This document shows, piece after piece, positions 1 to 8,092 of a DNA stretch of 56,763 nucleotides. The notes beneath the pieces are model-generated. The model did not search any database. It saw only the letters and a list, made by a program, of their open reading frames with translations, and was not told where the DNA came from. A program made the position numbers and the translations under genes. This DNA is from Nocardioides sp. (GTDB lineage Bacteria > Actinomycetota > Actinomycetes > Propionibacteriales > Nocardioidaceae), in the NCBI GenBank assembly GCA_025924815.1, contig JAICHQ010000011.1, positions 1-56,763 on the forward strand, read 5' to 3'. The first letter of the stretch is position 1. Every line of letters begins with the position of its first letter.

Positions 1-73
1 CCGTTCGAGGCTATCGGCCGACCGGTGAGCGGGCTGGAGCGCGGGGGCGCTGTGGAGCCCGTAGACTCGGCGG

Positions 74-1075
74 GTGAGCACACAGCGACCCCTGGCGGAC
101 GCCTACGGCCGGGTGGCGACCGACCTCCGGGTGTCCCTGACCGATCGCTGCAACCTTCGCTGTTCCTACTGCATGCCTGCCGAGGGCCTCGACTGGCTCC
201 CGCACGCCGAGGTCCTGACCGACGAGGAGGTCGTGCGGCTGATCACCATCGGCGTACGCCGACTCGGCATCCGTGAGGTCCGGTTCACCGGGGGCGAGCC
301 GCTGATCAGGCGTGGTCTCGTCGACATCGTGCGGCGTACCCGTGAGCTCGGCGAGGACCTCGAGCTCTCGGTGACGACAAACGGCCTCGGGTTGGAGCGG
401 ATGGCGACGGCCCTGGCCCAGGCCGGCCTCGACCGGGTGAACATCAGTCTCGACACGCTCGATCCGGCGCGGTTCAAGACCATCACCCGGCGCGACCGGA
501 TCGACGACGTCCTGCGGGGAGCCAAGGCCGCCCACGAGGCCGGGCTCACGCCGGTCAAGGTCAACGCCGTCCTGCTGCGCGGGGTGAACGACGACGAGGC
601 CGGCGACCTGCTGGCCTGGGCGGTCGCCCACGAGTACGAGCTTCGTTTCATCGAACAGATGCCGCTCGATGCCCAGCACGACTGGCACCGCGACCGGATG
701 GTGACCGCCGAGGAGATCTTCGAGTGGTTGGGCCGTGACTTCACGCTCACCCCGGCCCGCGAGCCTCGCGGCAGCGCGCCGGCCGAGCTGTTCCTGGTCG
801 ACGGCGGCCCGGCGACCGTCGGCGTGATCGCGTCGGTCACCCGCCCCTTCTGCGGCGACTGCGACCGGGTGCGGCTGACCGCCGATGGTCAGGTGCGCAA
901 CTGCCTGTTCGCCCGCGAGGAGTCCGATCTGCGCGGCGCACTGCGGGCCGGCGCGAGCGACGACGAGCTCGCCGACCGGTGGCTGGCCGCCATGGCCACC
1001 AAGCTGCCCGGGCACGGGATCAACGACCCGTCGTTCCTCCAGCCCGACCGGCCGATGTCGGCCATCGGAGGCTAG
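74..1075 (+). CDS. moaA: GTP 3',8-cyclase MoaA (molybdenum cofactor)
   Basis: Radical SAM enzyme for the first step of molybdopterin synthesis, rearranging GTP to 3',8-cyclo-GTP in the cytoplasm. The 333-residue product has the N-terminal radical SAM cluster motif with Cys26, Cys30 and Cys33 (CNLRCSYC), a GGEP segment, and the second, substrate-binding cluster with Cys260, Cys263 and Cys277. It ends in Gly-Gly, as functional MoaA proteins do. The GTG start at 74 lies 6 nt after a TAGACT box (62-67), so the transcript is probably leaderless. The gene stands alone; no other moa gene is in the window. Length and motifs are typical, and I am confident of the family. Confidence 0.96.
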   Translation: MSTQRPLADAYGRVATDLRVSLTDRCNLRCSYCMPAEGLDWLPHAEVLTDEEVVRLITIGVRRLGIREVRFTGGEPLIRRGLVDIVRRTRELGEDLELSVTTNGLGLERMATALAQAGLDRVNISLDTLDPARFKTITRRDRIDDVLRGAKAAHEAGLTPVKVNAVLLRGVNDDEAGDLLAWAVAHEYELRFIEQMPLDAQHDWHRDRMVTAEEIFEWLGRDFTLTPAREPRGSAPAELFLVDGGPATVGVIASVTRPFCGDCDRVRLTADGQVRNCLFAREESDLRGALRAGASDDELADRWLAAMATKLPGHGINDPSFLQPDRPMSAIGG

Positions 1076-1259
1076 TCACCCACTCCGTCGGCTCGCGCCA
1101 GAACCGCCCCGGGGCCTCGAAATTGACGACGAGTGCCAGACAGCCACGGGGGAAGCTTTCCGGCACTCGTCGGTGCTCGCCGGCTCGGGGAACCCGACGG
1201 ACACGAGGGCGATTGTTGCACGGGGACCGGACGAGTCCAAGCCCGACTTTGCCCTAGAA

Positions 1260-1583
1260 TCATTCGGATTTCGTGCCCGGTGGCAGCTCTCTTTCCGGCG
1301 ATGAGCCGTCCAGTAGTTCGAAACCGTCCGATTTCGTGTTCGCGGCGTTCGCCATGATCACCGCGATCCACGGCAGGAACACCGCGCCCGCCACGAACAC
1401 CCACGGCAACCAGCCCGGACCGGCATGGGTCATGGCCAGCAGCGCCACCACGACGAAGCAGAGGGTGCGCACCAGCATCGTGATCACGTAGCGCTTCTGA
1501 CGCGCGGCGATGTCCGCGCCGGCGCCCGCGGACGCCGTCGTGATGCGGATCGGGGCCTGCGCCCCGTGCTTGGTGCGCGCCAT
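1260..1583 (-). CDS. DUF3099 small membrane protein
   Basis: A 107-residue protein with a short basic N-terminus and two hydrophobic segments (about residues 33-52 and 57-78) separated by a Pro/Trp turn, followed by a hydrophilic tail. The pattern matches the actinobacterial DUF3099 family, whose function is unknown. Start ATG at 1583 follows a TATGGT box (minus strand 1594-1589) by 5 nt, suggesting leaderless transcription. It is divergent from the dodecin gene, so the two share a compact promoter region of about 75 bp. Family assignment is from recognition of the sequence pattern only. Confidence 0.75.
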   Translation of the reverse strand: MARTKHGAQAPIRITTASAGAGADIAARQKRYVITMLVRTLCFVVVALLAMTHAGPGWLPWVFVAGAVFLPWIAVIMANAANTKSDGFELLDGSSPERELPPGTKSE

Positions 1584-1659
1584 ACCTCACCATAAGTCCG
1601 GCGGCCGTGCGGGTGTTCCCCGGTGGGGCGCGTCCGGGCTGGCCGTAGAGTCACCGGTC

Positions 1660-1872
1660 ATGAGCAACCGCACCTACCGGGTCACCGAGATCGTCGGCAC
1701 GTCCCCGGACGGCATCGACGAGGCCATCCGCAACGCCGTACGCCGTGCCAGCGCCACCCTGCGGCACGTGGACTGGTTCGAGGTGACCCAGGTCCGCGGC
1801 CAGGTCAAGGACGGGGACGTCGAGCACTTCCAGGTGGGGATGAAGGTCGGGTTCCGGCTCGAGGACGAGTGA
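1660..1872 (+). CDS. dodecin family flavin-binding protein
   Basis: A 70-residue protein with the dodecin fold signature: beta strand (TYRVTEIVGTS), a helix with many small residues, then WFEVTQVRGQV and a final strand (HFQVGMKVGFRLE). Dodecins assemble into hollow dodecamers that store riboflavin, FMN or FAD, or CoA-linked flavin in some actinobacteria. The start at 1660 (MSNRTYRV) is chosen because the family begins there and a TAGAGT box at 1645-1650 sits 9 nt upstream; longer in-frame starts only add non-conserved sequence. Single gene, divergent from DUF3099. Confidence 0.92.
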   Translation: MSNRTYRVTEIVGTSPDGIDEAIRNAVRRASATLRHVDWFEVTQVRGQVKDGDVEHFQVGMKVGFRLEDE

Positions 1873-1895
1873 CGACGCCGGCAGCGTCGGCCCGT

Positions 1896-1925
1896 TTGTC
1901 CGTACCCGCCGGTAGTCACTAGCGT
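1896..1925 (+). promoter_or_regulatory. predicted fabG-inhA promoter
   Basis: A TTGTCC -35 element (1896-1901) and a TAGCGT -10 element (1920-1925) are separated by 18 bp. Transcription would begin about 7 nt later, at or next to the GTG start of fabG (1933), giving a leaderless mRNA. The -10 is preceded by CAC, making CACTAGCGT, a form shared with four other promoters in the window. Confidence 0.5.
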
Positions 1926-1932
1926 CGGCGAC

Positions 1933-2664
1933 GTGAGCGACTCCGACAACTCCGACCCGCAGCCCCGCTCGGTGCTGGTCACCGGCGGCAACCGCGGCAT
2001 CGGCCGGGCCATCGCCGAGGCATTCCTGGCGCTCGGCGACCAGGTGGCGGTCACCTCACGCTCCGGTGGCGGGCCCGAGGGGGCCCTCCACCTGACCTGC
2101 GACGTGACGGACCCGGCAGCCGTCGAACAGGCCTTCGTCGACGCCGAGTCGGCCCACGGTCCCATCGAGGTGCTGGTCGCCAACGCCGGCATCACGGCCG
2201 ACACGCTGATCCTGCGGATGTCGGAGGAGGACTGGTCCTCGGTGATCGAGACCAACCTCACCGGCACCTTCCGGCTGGCCAAGCGGGCGGCGAAGGGCAT
2301 GCTGCGGCTACGTCGGGGGCGGATCATCCTGATCTCCTCGGTGGTCGGACTCACCGGGCAGGCCGGCCAGGTCAACTACGCCGCATCGAAGTCGGGGCTC
2401 GTCGGCATCGCCCGGTCGCTGACCCGCGAGCTCGGCTCGCGCTCGATCACCGCCAACGTCGTGGCACCTGGCTTCATCGACACCGACATGACCGCGGTGC
2501 TCACCGACGACCAGAAGACGGCCATCATGGGCCAGGTGCCGTTGCAGCGCTACGGGACCGTCGAGGAGGTCGCCTCGACCGTGACCTGGCTGGCGTCGCC
2601 CGGCGGCTCCTACGTCTCCGGGGCCGTGATCCCCGTCGACGGCGGACTGGGCATGGGGCACTGA
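1933..2664 (+). CDS. fabG: 3-oxoacyl-ACP reductase FabG
   Basis: NADPH-dependent reductase of the fatty acid elongation cycle (type II FAS), corresponding to mycobacterial MabA/FabG1. The 243-residue SDR has the cofactor motif TGGNRGIG (17-24), NAG (84-86) and the catalytic set Ser136, Tyr149 and Lys153. It lies 52 bp upstream of an enoyl-ACP reductase, the same order as fabG1-inhA in mycobacteria, and the pair is probably one operon. GTG start at 1933 fits the leaderless promoter just upstream. Confidence 0.93.
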   Translation: MSDSDNSDPQPRSVLVTGGNRGIGRAIAEAFLALGDQVAVTSRSGGGPEGALHLTCDVTDPAAVEQAFVDAESAHGPIEVLVANAGITADTLILRMSEEDWSSVIETNLTGTFRLAKRAAKGMLRLRRGRIILISSVVGLTGQAGQVNYAASKSGLVGIARSLTRELGSRSITANVVAPGFIDTDMTAVLTDDQKTAIMGQVPLQRYGTVEEVASTVTWLASPGGSYVSGAVIPVDGGLGMGH

Positions 2665-2672
2665 GACTCGTC

Positions 2673-2691
2673 GGTCGAGCCTGTCGAGACC
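2673..2691 (-). repeat. dispersed 19-bp GGTCTCGAC element, copy A
   Basis: On the minus strand this reads GGTCTCGACAGGCTCGACC. It is an imperfect palindrome with GGTC/GACC ends, located between fabG and inhA. Three further copies, all intergenic, occur at 22628, 31367 and 34794. Confidence 0.7.
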
Positions 2692-2716
2692 GCGACGGAT
2701 ACGAAGGAGCAAGACA

Positions 2717-3490
2717 TTGGGCGGCATCCTGGAGGGCAAGCGGATCCTGGTCACGGGGGTGACCATGGACTCCTCGATCGGCTTCTCGGTGGCCAGGTTC
2801 GCGCAGGAGCAGGGCGCCACCGTGCTGATCTCCAACTTCGGCCGGGCGCTGGGGATCACCCGCAGGATCGCCCGACGGCTGCCGACCGAGCCGCCCGTGC
2901 TGGAGCTCGACGTGTCCGACCAGTCGCATCTCGACGGCCTCGCCGATGCGCTCCGTGAGCACGTCGAAGGGCTCGACGGGGTGGTCCACTCGATCGCGTA
3001 CGGCAACCCCGAGACCATCCTGGGTGGGAAGTTCCTGACCGGGCCCTGGGAGGACGTCGCCCGCGCGCTGCAGGTCTCGTCGTACTCCCTCGCCTCGGTG
3101 TCCACCGCCTGCCTGCCGCTGATGGGGCCGGGTGGATCGGTGGTGGGTCTGACGTTCGACGCGACCGTCGCCTGGCCGGCCTACGACTGGATGGGCGTGG
3201 CCAAGGCCGCCCTGGAGTCGACGTCCCGCTATCTCGCCCGTGACCTGGGCCCGCACGGGATCCGGTGCAACCTGGTCAGTGCCGGACCGATCAAGAGCCT
3301 GGCGGCCAAGGCGATCCCGGGCTTCGAGAACCTCGAGTCGATATGGAACGACCGCTCGCCCCTCGGCTGGGACGAGAAGGACCAGGTGCCCACGGCGAAG
3401 GCCATCTGCGCCCTGCTGTCCGACCTGTTCCCGGCGACCACCGGGGAGATCGTCCACGTCGACGGCGGCTACCACGCGATGGGCGCCTGA
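2717..3490 (+). CDS. inhA: NADH-dependent enoyl-ACP reductase (InhA/FabI)
   Basis: Catalyses the last reduction of fatty acid elongation, trans-2-enoyl-ACP to acyl-ACP. The 257-residue product shows the FabI/InhA pattern: GKRILVTGV then SSIGF near the N-terminus, HSIAYG at 91-96 (corresponding to the InhA Ser94 region) and the catalytic Tyr156-x6-Lys163 pair. It starts with TTG at 2717, with an AAGGAG ribosome binding site at 2703-2708. It follows fabG by 52 bp, and copy A of the 19-bp repeat lies in the gap. The family is the target of isoniazid and triclosan; sensitivity cannot be read from the sequence. Confidence 0.94.
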   Translation: MGGILEGKRILVTGVTMDSSIGFSVARFAQEQGATVLISNFGRALGITRRIARRLPTEPPVLELDVSDQSHLDGLADALREHVEGLDGVVHSIAYGNPETILGGKFLTGPWEDVARALQVSSYSLASVSTACLPLMGPGGSVVGLTFDATVAWPAYDWMGVAKAALESTSRYLARDLGPHGIRCNLVSAGPIKSLAAKAIPGFENLESIWNDRSPLGWDEKDQVPTAKAICALLSDLFPATTGEIVHVDGGYHAMGA

Positions 3491-3512
3491 GCTCTCGTAG
3501 TACCCCGGGGCG

Positions 3513-4529
3513 GTGACGTTTCCACCGTTCGGCGACTCGGATCGGTGGAAGGCCCACCGCTCTGCGGCGCTGTTCCGCGTACGTCGTTCGCACGGTCATC
3601 CACAGGCGCTCGTCCTGTGCGCGCGGGGGCGGGTCCGGATGGGTTGCACTGCCCTCCTGAAGCCGGTTCCCGGGGAGCTCCTGTCGGGGCCGTTCCACCC
3701 CGATCGGGCGGGGACGCTCGGCGTCACCGTCCGCATGCTCGACGGCCGGCGCTTCGTCCGCGTCTTCCCGCGCGTCTACCGCCACGCCGATCGCGAGATG
3801 GGCTTCGACGAGTGGCTGGCGGCCGCACGCCTGGCCCTCCCGCCGGAGGCGCTCCCTAGTGGCGTCACGGCTGCGGATGCTCGGCCTGGACGTCGCACCG
3901 GTGCTGCCGCTGCACTTCGTAGTCCAGGGCGAGCTGCAGCGGGCACTGCCCGGGATCCTCCTGCGTCGGACGGCCGACCTTCCTCCGGCCGACGACGTCG
4001 GAGTCATCCCGGCGGCGGCTCTCCTGGCCTACTGCAGGCGGGCCACCACCATCGACGCCATCGCCGTAGGGGACTGGCTGCTCGAGCGCCACCACCTGGA
4101 CAGCGACGTCCTGGGGAGCCTCGTGGCAGGGCAGCCGTGGCGTGACGGGGCCGCTGAAGCTGCCTGGGTGCTGGAGCATCTGGTCGACGGCTCCCGTTCG
4201 CTCCCGGAGTCGAAGGCCCGAGTCATGATCGGGTTCGCCGGACTGCCGACACCCGAGCCGAACGCACCTGAGGCGCTGGGAGACGTGGTCGTGCGCGCAG
4301 ACCTCTGGTTCCCCGCGTACCGCTGCGCCGGCGAGTACGAAGGTGAACAGCATCACCGCGAGCGTGCCCGGTACGTCGCCGGGTGCATGAGGCGCTGGTC
4401 CACCGCGGGTACGACGGCCCCGCGCCCGACTTCGGGCCAGGTTGGGATCGTCTGGTCGCCAGGCTCAGCCACGTCGTACCCCGCAAGCGTCGCCCCCTTC
4501 GGTTGGATAGCCACCGTTTCCGGCGCTGA
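3513..4529 (+). pseudogene. degenerate DUF559/AbiEi-like endonuclease-domain protein
   Basis: Pieces of one protein lie in different frames. Up to about 3866 the frame starting at 3513 reads GTLGVTVRML...FVRVFPRVYRH...EWLAAARLALP. After an apparent 2-bp loss near 3866 the protein continues in another frame (RLRMLGLDVAP...LPLHFVV...VGDWLL...EYEGEQHH) to about 4375. From about 4380 the first frame resumes with VHEALVHRGYDGPAPDFG and stops at 4527-4529. Compared from memory with intact actinobacterial homologues, some 35-40 residues downstream of EYEGEQHH are missing, which would remove part of the DUF559 nuclease-like domain. The family is an AbiEi-like N-terminal part joined to a DUF559 part and is often multicopy in Nocardioidaceae. 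This copy is almost certainly non-functional. It is bracketed by related inverted repeats. Confidence 0.75.
3543..3559. repeat. CGGTGG-n5-CCACCG inverted repeat, left flank copy
   Basis: A 17-bp inverted repeat, CGGTGGAAGGCCCACCG, near the 5' end of the degenerate DUF559-like gene. A further CCACCG lies just upstream (about 3522-3527). The same unit recurs three times beyond the other end of the pseudogene. Confidence 0.65.
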
Positions 4530-4622
4530 AACGGTGGAGGGCCCACCGCCCCGGACGTGACCGGGCCCGCGGCGGTGGAGGATCCACCGTGTTTCGCGAC
4601 AGAAACGGTGGAGAAGTCACCG
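4511..4622. repeat. cluster of CGGTGG/CCACCG inverted repeats, right flank
   Basis: Three 17-bp units lie at 4532-4548, 4573-4589 and 4606-4622; the last has one mismatch (TCACCG). Overlapping them is a perfect 10-bp stem, CCACCGTTTC (4511-4520) with GAAACGGTGG (4528-4537), loop 7 nt. A related stem with a bulge spans 4584-4611. The array could fold into alternating hairpins. It starts inside the 3' end of the pseudogene and ends 35 bp before the next gene, so it could also act as a terminator or a recombination or transposition relic. Confidence 0.65.
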
Positions 4623-4657
4623 CTCCGGGGGTGGTGAGGCTTCGGTAGCGTTCGCGC

Positions 4658-6355
4658 GTGACGTCGCTCATCGAGCTGCGGGTCCTGGAGGGTCCGAACC
4701 TGTACTTCCCGCGGGCGGCTGTCAAGCTCACCCTCGACATCACCGGGCTGGCGTCGGCGCCGACCGAGACCGTCGAACGACTGGCTCGCAGGATCGGGCT
4801 CGACGGCGCGCGACCGGGGAGTCCGGACAGCGGGTTCCGGCAGAGGTTCGCGCTGCGGGCGGTGGCGCGCCTGGTGCGGGAGATCGCTCGCGAGTCCGGC
4901 ACGGTGCGGCTCGCCGTACGGGTACGCCCGACCGGTGACCCGCACATGGTCGTGGTCGCCTACCCCTGGCGACACCGCGACCGCGCGCAGGAGATGGGGC
5001 GGGCAGTGGCCGGGGTGCTCGACGCCATCCCGGCGGAGTCCGTCGAGGACGCCGTCGGCCACGCCGCCGAGCAGGTCGTCGCTTCGCCGCAGGGTCCCGG
5101 GCCGGACACGATCACGCCGCAGATCCCCGTCGTCGCGGTGACCGGGACGAACGGCAAGACCACCACCAGCCGGATGATCGCCCACATCGCCCGGACGTCG
5201 GGGCAGGTCGTCGGCTGGTCCAACACCGACGGCGTCTACCGTGACGGTGAGCTGGTGGAGGCGGGTGACTATTCCGGGCCGAGCGGCGCCGGCCGGGTCC
5301 TCGCGCTGCCCGGCGTCCGGTTCGCGGTCACCGAGACCGCCCGAGGCGGCATCCTGCTCAAGGGCATCGGGGTGACCCGCAACGACGTGTCCGTGGTGAC
5401 CAACGTCAGCGCCGACCACCTCGGTCTCCAAGGCATCGACACCCTCGACCAGCTCGCCGAGGTCAAGGCAGTCGTCCCGCGGATCACCCGCCGGGGCGGC
5501 TGGGCGGTGCTGAACGGCGACGACCCCCGCGTCTTCGCGATGCGCCACGTGATCCGAGCCCGTCCCTGGGTCTTCTCCCGCGATCCCAGCTCACCGGCGA
5601 TCCGCGAGACGCTCGACAGCGGCGGCCGGGCCACGACCGTCATCGACGGGTGGGTCTCCGTGCTGCGCCCAGGAGCCGACCCCGACCCGCTGGTGGAGCT
5701 CACCGACGTGCCCATGACGCTCGCGGGGCTCTCGCACTTCAACGTCGAGAACACGCTGGCCGCCGCGTCGGCCGCGCGCGCCGCCGGCATCTCGCGCACG
5801 GACGTGATCGAGGGGCTGCGCTCGTTCCGGCCCGATGCCGAGCACAACCCGGGACGGATGAACTTCTTCACGGTGCCGGCCGGGGGCGGCGACGCCTCGG
5901 TGGTCATCGACCTGGCGCACAACGAGGCGGGCCTCGAGGCGCTGCTGGAAATCATGGAGGGCGTACGCCGCCCGGGCGCGCGACTGCTCCTGGGTCTGGG
6001 AGCCGTGGGCGACCGCACGGACGAGCTGATCGGACGACTCGGCGAGATCGGGGCCATGGGCTCCGACGTGGTCGCGATCGGGCACAAGGAGCACTACCTT
6101 CGCGGACGCAGCCTCGAGGAGCTGGACGCCCTGCTGCGCGCCGGCGCCGAGCGGGTGGGGGTCACCGACGTAGCGGCGTACGCCACCGAGGTCGCGTGCC
6201 TCGCGGCCCTGGTCGACCGGGCCTCGTCGGGCGATGTGGTCGGTCTGATGTGCCACGCGCAGCGACAGGAGGTCTACGCGTGGATCTCCGAGCACAGGGG
6301 CATCGCTGACTCTCCCGAGACGCTCGCGGCCAAGGTGCGTGCGGCCCAGGGCTGA
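4658..6355 (+). CDS. Mur ligase with CphA-type N-domain, no ATP-grasp domain
   Basis: A 565-residue protein in two parts. Residues 1-150 resemble the N-domain of cyanophycin synthetase: IELRVLEGPNLYFPRAAVKL aligns with the equivalent VETRVYRGPNIWSYDKAIHL of the cphA product in this window. Residues 155-560 are a Mur ligase module with P-loop GTNGKTTT (163-170), ARGGIL, NVSADHLGLQGIDT and DLAHNEAG motifs. The ATP-grasp domain of CphA, expected between them, is absent. In CphA the ATP-grasp domain is reported to add Asp to the backbone and the Mur-like domain to add Arg to side chains, so this enzyme may ligate an amino acid to a preformed polyanionic peptide. That role is inference. GTG start at 4658 lies 6 nt after a TAGCGT box (leaderless). 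Confidence 0.85.
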   Translation: MTSLIELRVLEGPNLYFPRAAVKLTLDITGLASAPTETVERLARRIGLDGARPGSPDSGFRQRFALRAVARLVREIARESGTVRLAVRVRPTGDPHMVVVAYPWRHRDRAQEMGRAVAGVLDAIPAESVEDAVGHAAEQVVASPQGPGPDTITPQIPVVAVTGTNGKTTTSRMIAHIARTSGQVVGWSNTDGVYRDGELVEAGDYSGPSGAGRVLALPGVRFAVTETARGGILLKGIGVTRNDVSVVTNVSADHLGLQGIDTLDQLAEVKAVVPRITRRGGWAVLNGDDPRVFAMRHVIRARPWVFSRDPSSPAIRETLDSGGRATTVIDGWVSVLRPGADPDPLVELTDVPMTLAGLSHFNVENTLAAASAARAAGISRTDVIEGLRSFRPDAEHNPGRMNFFTVPAGGGDASVVIDLAHNEAGLEALLEIMEGVRRPGARLLLGLGAVGDRTDELIGRLGEIGAMGSDVVAIGHKEHYLRGRSLEELDALLRAGAERVGVTDVAAYATEVACLAALVDRASSGDVVGLMCHAQRQEVYAWISEHRGIADSPETLAAKVRAAQG

Positions 6356-6449
6356 GATCGCCGCGGGGTCCGGATCACTGCGTGGCCGGCGGCCGCATCC
6401 GCGGAAACTCCGTCGCCGTACCCGGCCGACGCGGCCTAGCATCCTGGCC

Positions 6450-6539
6450 ATGGCGATGTGCATGATGATGGTCCGCCGTGGCCGCGGCCCAGCCGCGCTC
6501 GTGCCGGTCGTACTGGGGATGGCATCCGCTCACGCCTGA
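6450..6539 (+). CDS. possible 29-codon leader peptide ahead of Erm-like gene
   Basis: A TAGCAT box at 6437-6442 predicts a transcript starting at about 6449-6450, exactly at an ATG. That reading frame encodes a 29-residue peptide (MAMCMMMVRRGRGPAAL and onward to a TGA at 6537-6539). It overlaps the GTG start of the Erm-like methyltransferase (6478) in another frame. Leader peptides regulating erm genes by ribosome stalling are known, which makes the arrangement suggestive. Short Met- and Arg-rich ORFs also arise by chance in GC-rich DNA, so confidence is low. Confidence 0.25.
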   Translation: MAMCMMMVRRGRGPAALVPVVLGMASAHA

Positions 6540-7011
6540 GTGGGCCGACCGCGTGGTCGCCTGCGCCCCGGTCCGCGCCGGTGACGTGGTCGTCGACCTC
6601 GGAGCCGGTGACGGGGCGCTCACGCTGCCGCTCGCGCGGCTCGGCTGTCGGGTCCTGGCGGTGGAGCTCCACCCACGCCGGGCGGCGACCCTCCGGGAGC
6701 GTTTCGTGGGCACCCGGGTCGCCGTGGTCGAGCGGGACATCGACAGCTTCTCCTGGCCCGGTCACCCGTTCCGGGTCGTGGCGAACCCGCCGTACGCCGG
6801 CATCAACGCGGTGGTTCGTCGGCTGCTCGCTGTGCCCCGGCTCCGTTCGGCCGACCTGGTCGTGGCCGAGCGCGCCGCTCGAGGCCTCGTGAACCGCTGT
6901 GGCGACCGGCTGGAGCTCGGTCCGCGCGTGCCGCGTGGGGCATTCGTGAACCGCCCTCCCGAGGACGCCCGCGTGATCCGGATCCGACGTCGAGGTGGAC
7001 CAGTCGGGTAG
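6478..7011 (+). CDS. rRNA adenine N6-methyltransferase family protein, Erm-like, short
   Basis: A 177-residue SAM-dependent methyltransferase of the KsgA/Erm family. It carries SYWGWH near the N-terminus, the SAM motif DLGAGDG (40-46), VELHP after the second strand, and the catalytic NPPY (103-106) of N6-adenine methyltransferases. It lacks the full helical C-terminal domain of typical Erm proteins (about 250-300 residues), but a short VPRGAFVNRPP and RIRRR ending survives, as in compact actinobacterial Erm-like proteins related to Erm(37). A role in methylating 23S rRNA and macrolide tolerance is possible but unproven. GTG at 6478 is the first good start after an in-frame stop at 6466. Confidence 0.75.
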   Translation: MAAAQPRSCRSYWGWHPLTPEWADRVVACAPVRAGDVVVDLGAGDGALTLPLARLGCRVLAVELHPRRAATLRERFVGTRVAVVERDIDSFSWPGHPFRVVANPPYAGINAVVRRLLAVPRLRSADLVVAERAARGLVNRCGDRLELGPRVPRGAFVNRPPEDARVIRIRRRGGPVG

Positions 7012-7060
7012 GGGGAAACTGGCTCATCCATCTGGTCCGCATCCGGCCTACGTTGGAGCC

Positions 7061-7567
7061 ATGACCACCACCTCGGACGTCCCCCAGCACGACACCCGCC
7101 ACCAGGTCCCGGCCCGTCTCGACGTCGACGCGGCAGCCCCGGCCTTCAGCAAGGCGATGAGCCACCTCGACACCACTGCGACACGCGAGCTCGACCGGGT
7201 CGGCTTCCCGGCCGGCCTTCGCGAGCTGGTCCGCCTGCGGGCCTCCCAGATCAACGGCTGCGCCTACTGCGTCGACACCCACAGCACCGATGCCGCCTCC
7301 GCCGGAGAGTCCGCGCAGCGCATCAACGCCGTCGCGGTCTGGAACGAGTCGCCGTTCTTCACCGAGCGCGAGCGCGCTGCCCTCCGCTTCACCGAGGTGG
7401 TGACCCGCGTGGCCGAGACCCACGTGCCGCCGGAGGAGTACGACGCCGTGGCGGCGCACTGGTCACCGGACGAGGTCGGCGCCCTGCTCGCGCTGATCGT
7501 CACCATCAACGCCTGGAACGGACTCGCCGTGGCCTCCCGCGCCTGGGAACCGGTGCTGGGCGAGTGA
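7061..7567 (+). CDS. carboxymuconolactone decarboxylase / AhpD-like protein
   Basis: A 168-residue protein with the AhpD-like redox motif CAYCVDTH: Cys67, Cys70 and His74 in the CxxCxxxH arrangement. The flanking helices (ELVRLRASQINGC and FTERERAALRFTEVVT) are characteristic of the CMD/AhpD superfamily. Such proteins act as peroxidase or disulfide-reductase partners, although many have unknown substrates. The ATG at 7061 is preferred over an upstream in-frame start because a TACGTT box (7049-7054) ends 6 nt before it. It sits upstream of the remains of a MocR/GntR regulator, a common pairing. Confidence 0.88.
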   Translation: MTTTSDVPQHDTRHQVPARLDVDAAAPAFSKAMSHLDTTATRELDRVGFPAGLRELVRLRASQINGCAYCVDTHSTDAASAGESAQRINAVAVWNESPFFTERERAALRFTEVVTRVAETHVPPEEYDAVAAHWSPDEVGALLALIVTINAWNGLAVASRAWEPVLGE

Positions 7568-7586
7568 CCGAGGGCTGATCCCGACG

Positions 7587-8092
7587 GTGCGGGTGTTGGA
7601 CCTCCACGTCAGTCTCGAAGGTCCGGGCGACCGTGTCGCCCGGATCTACGCGTCGGTACGCAGGGCCATCCTCGACGGGCGGCTGAGCGCCGGCGACCGG
7701 GTCCCTGCCAGCCGCGACCTGGCCCGCCAGCTCGGGGTTGAGCGGGGCACCGTCACCGCGGCGTACGACCGTACGACGGGCGACCCGGGCCTACCGCGAA
7801 CGCCGTGCCCTGGTCCTCGACGCACTGTCCCGGCTCGACGACGTGCTGGACGTCCTCCCGTCCGTGGCCGGGCTGCACGTCTGCACCAGGTTCCGGGACG
7901 CGTCGACCGACGACCGGGCCGTCGTCGCCCGCGCAGTCGCGCGCGGCGTACGCGTCGAGGCGCTGTCCGACCGCTACCGCGACCACGCCCCGCCCAGGGA
8001 TCTCGATCGGGTTCGCCGGGATCGGGGCGTCGGGGATCCCCGAAGCCATGAGCCGCCTTCAGGAGGCCGTGACCGGCTCGGCCGGCGTGTAG
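7587..8092 (+). pseudogene. remnant of a MocR-type (GntR-aminotransferase) regulator
   Basis: The first frame gives an intact GntR-type winged helix (VARIYASVRRAILDGRLSAG, then RDLARQLGVERGTVTAAYDR). At about 7783 it joins, in a different frame, sequence typical of the aminotransferase C-terminus (AYRERRALVLDAL, VAGLHVCTRF, RGVRVEALSDRY). After about 8000 a third frame carries the final GISIGFAGIGASGIPEAMSRL and stops at 8092. The whole relic is about 500 bp against about 1.4 kb for an intact MocR protein, so nearly all of the PLP-binding domain is deleted and there is at least one further frameshift. Its 3' end overlaps the convergent cphA stop by about 34 bp. Confidence 0.8.

Noticed and set aside
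6995..7060. Upstream start for the AhpD-like protein
   Set aside because: The extra 22 residues are not conserved in the family and the -10 box at 7049-7054 points to the ATG at 7061.
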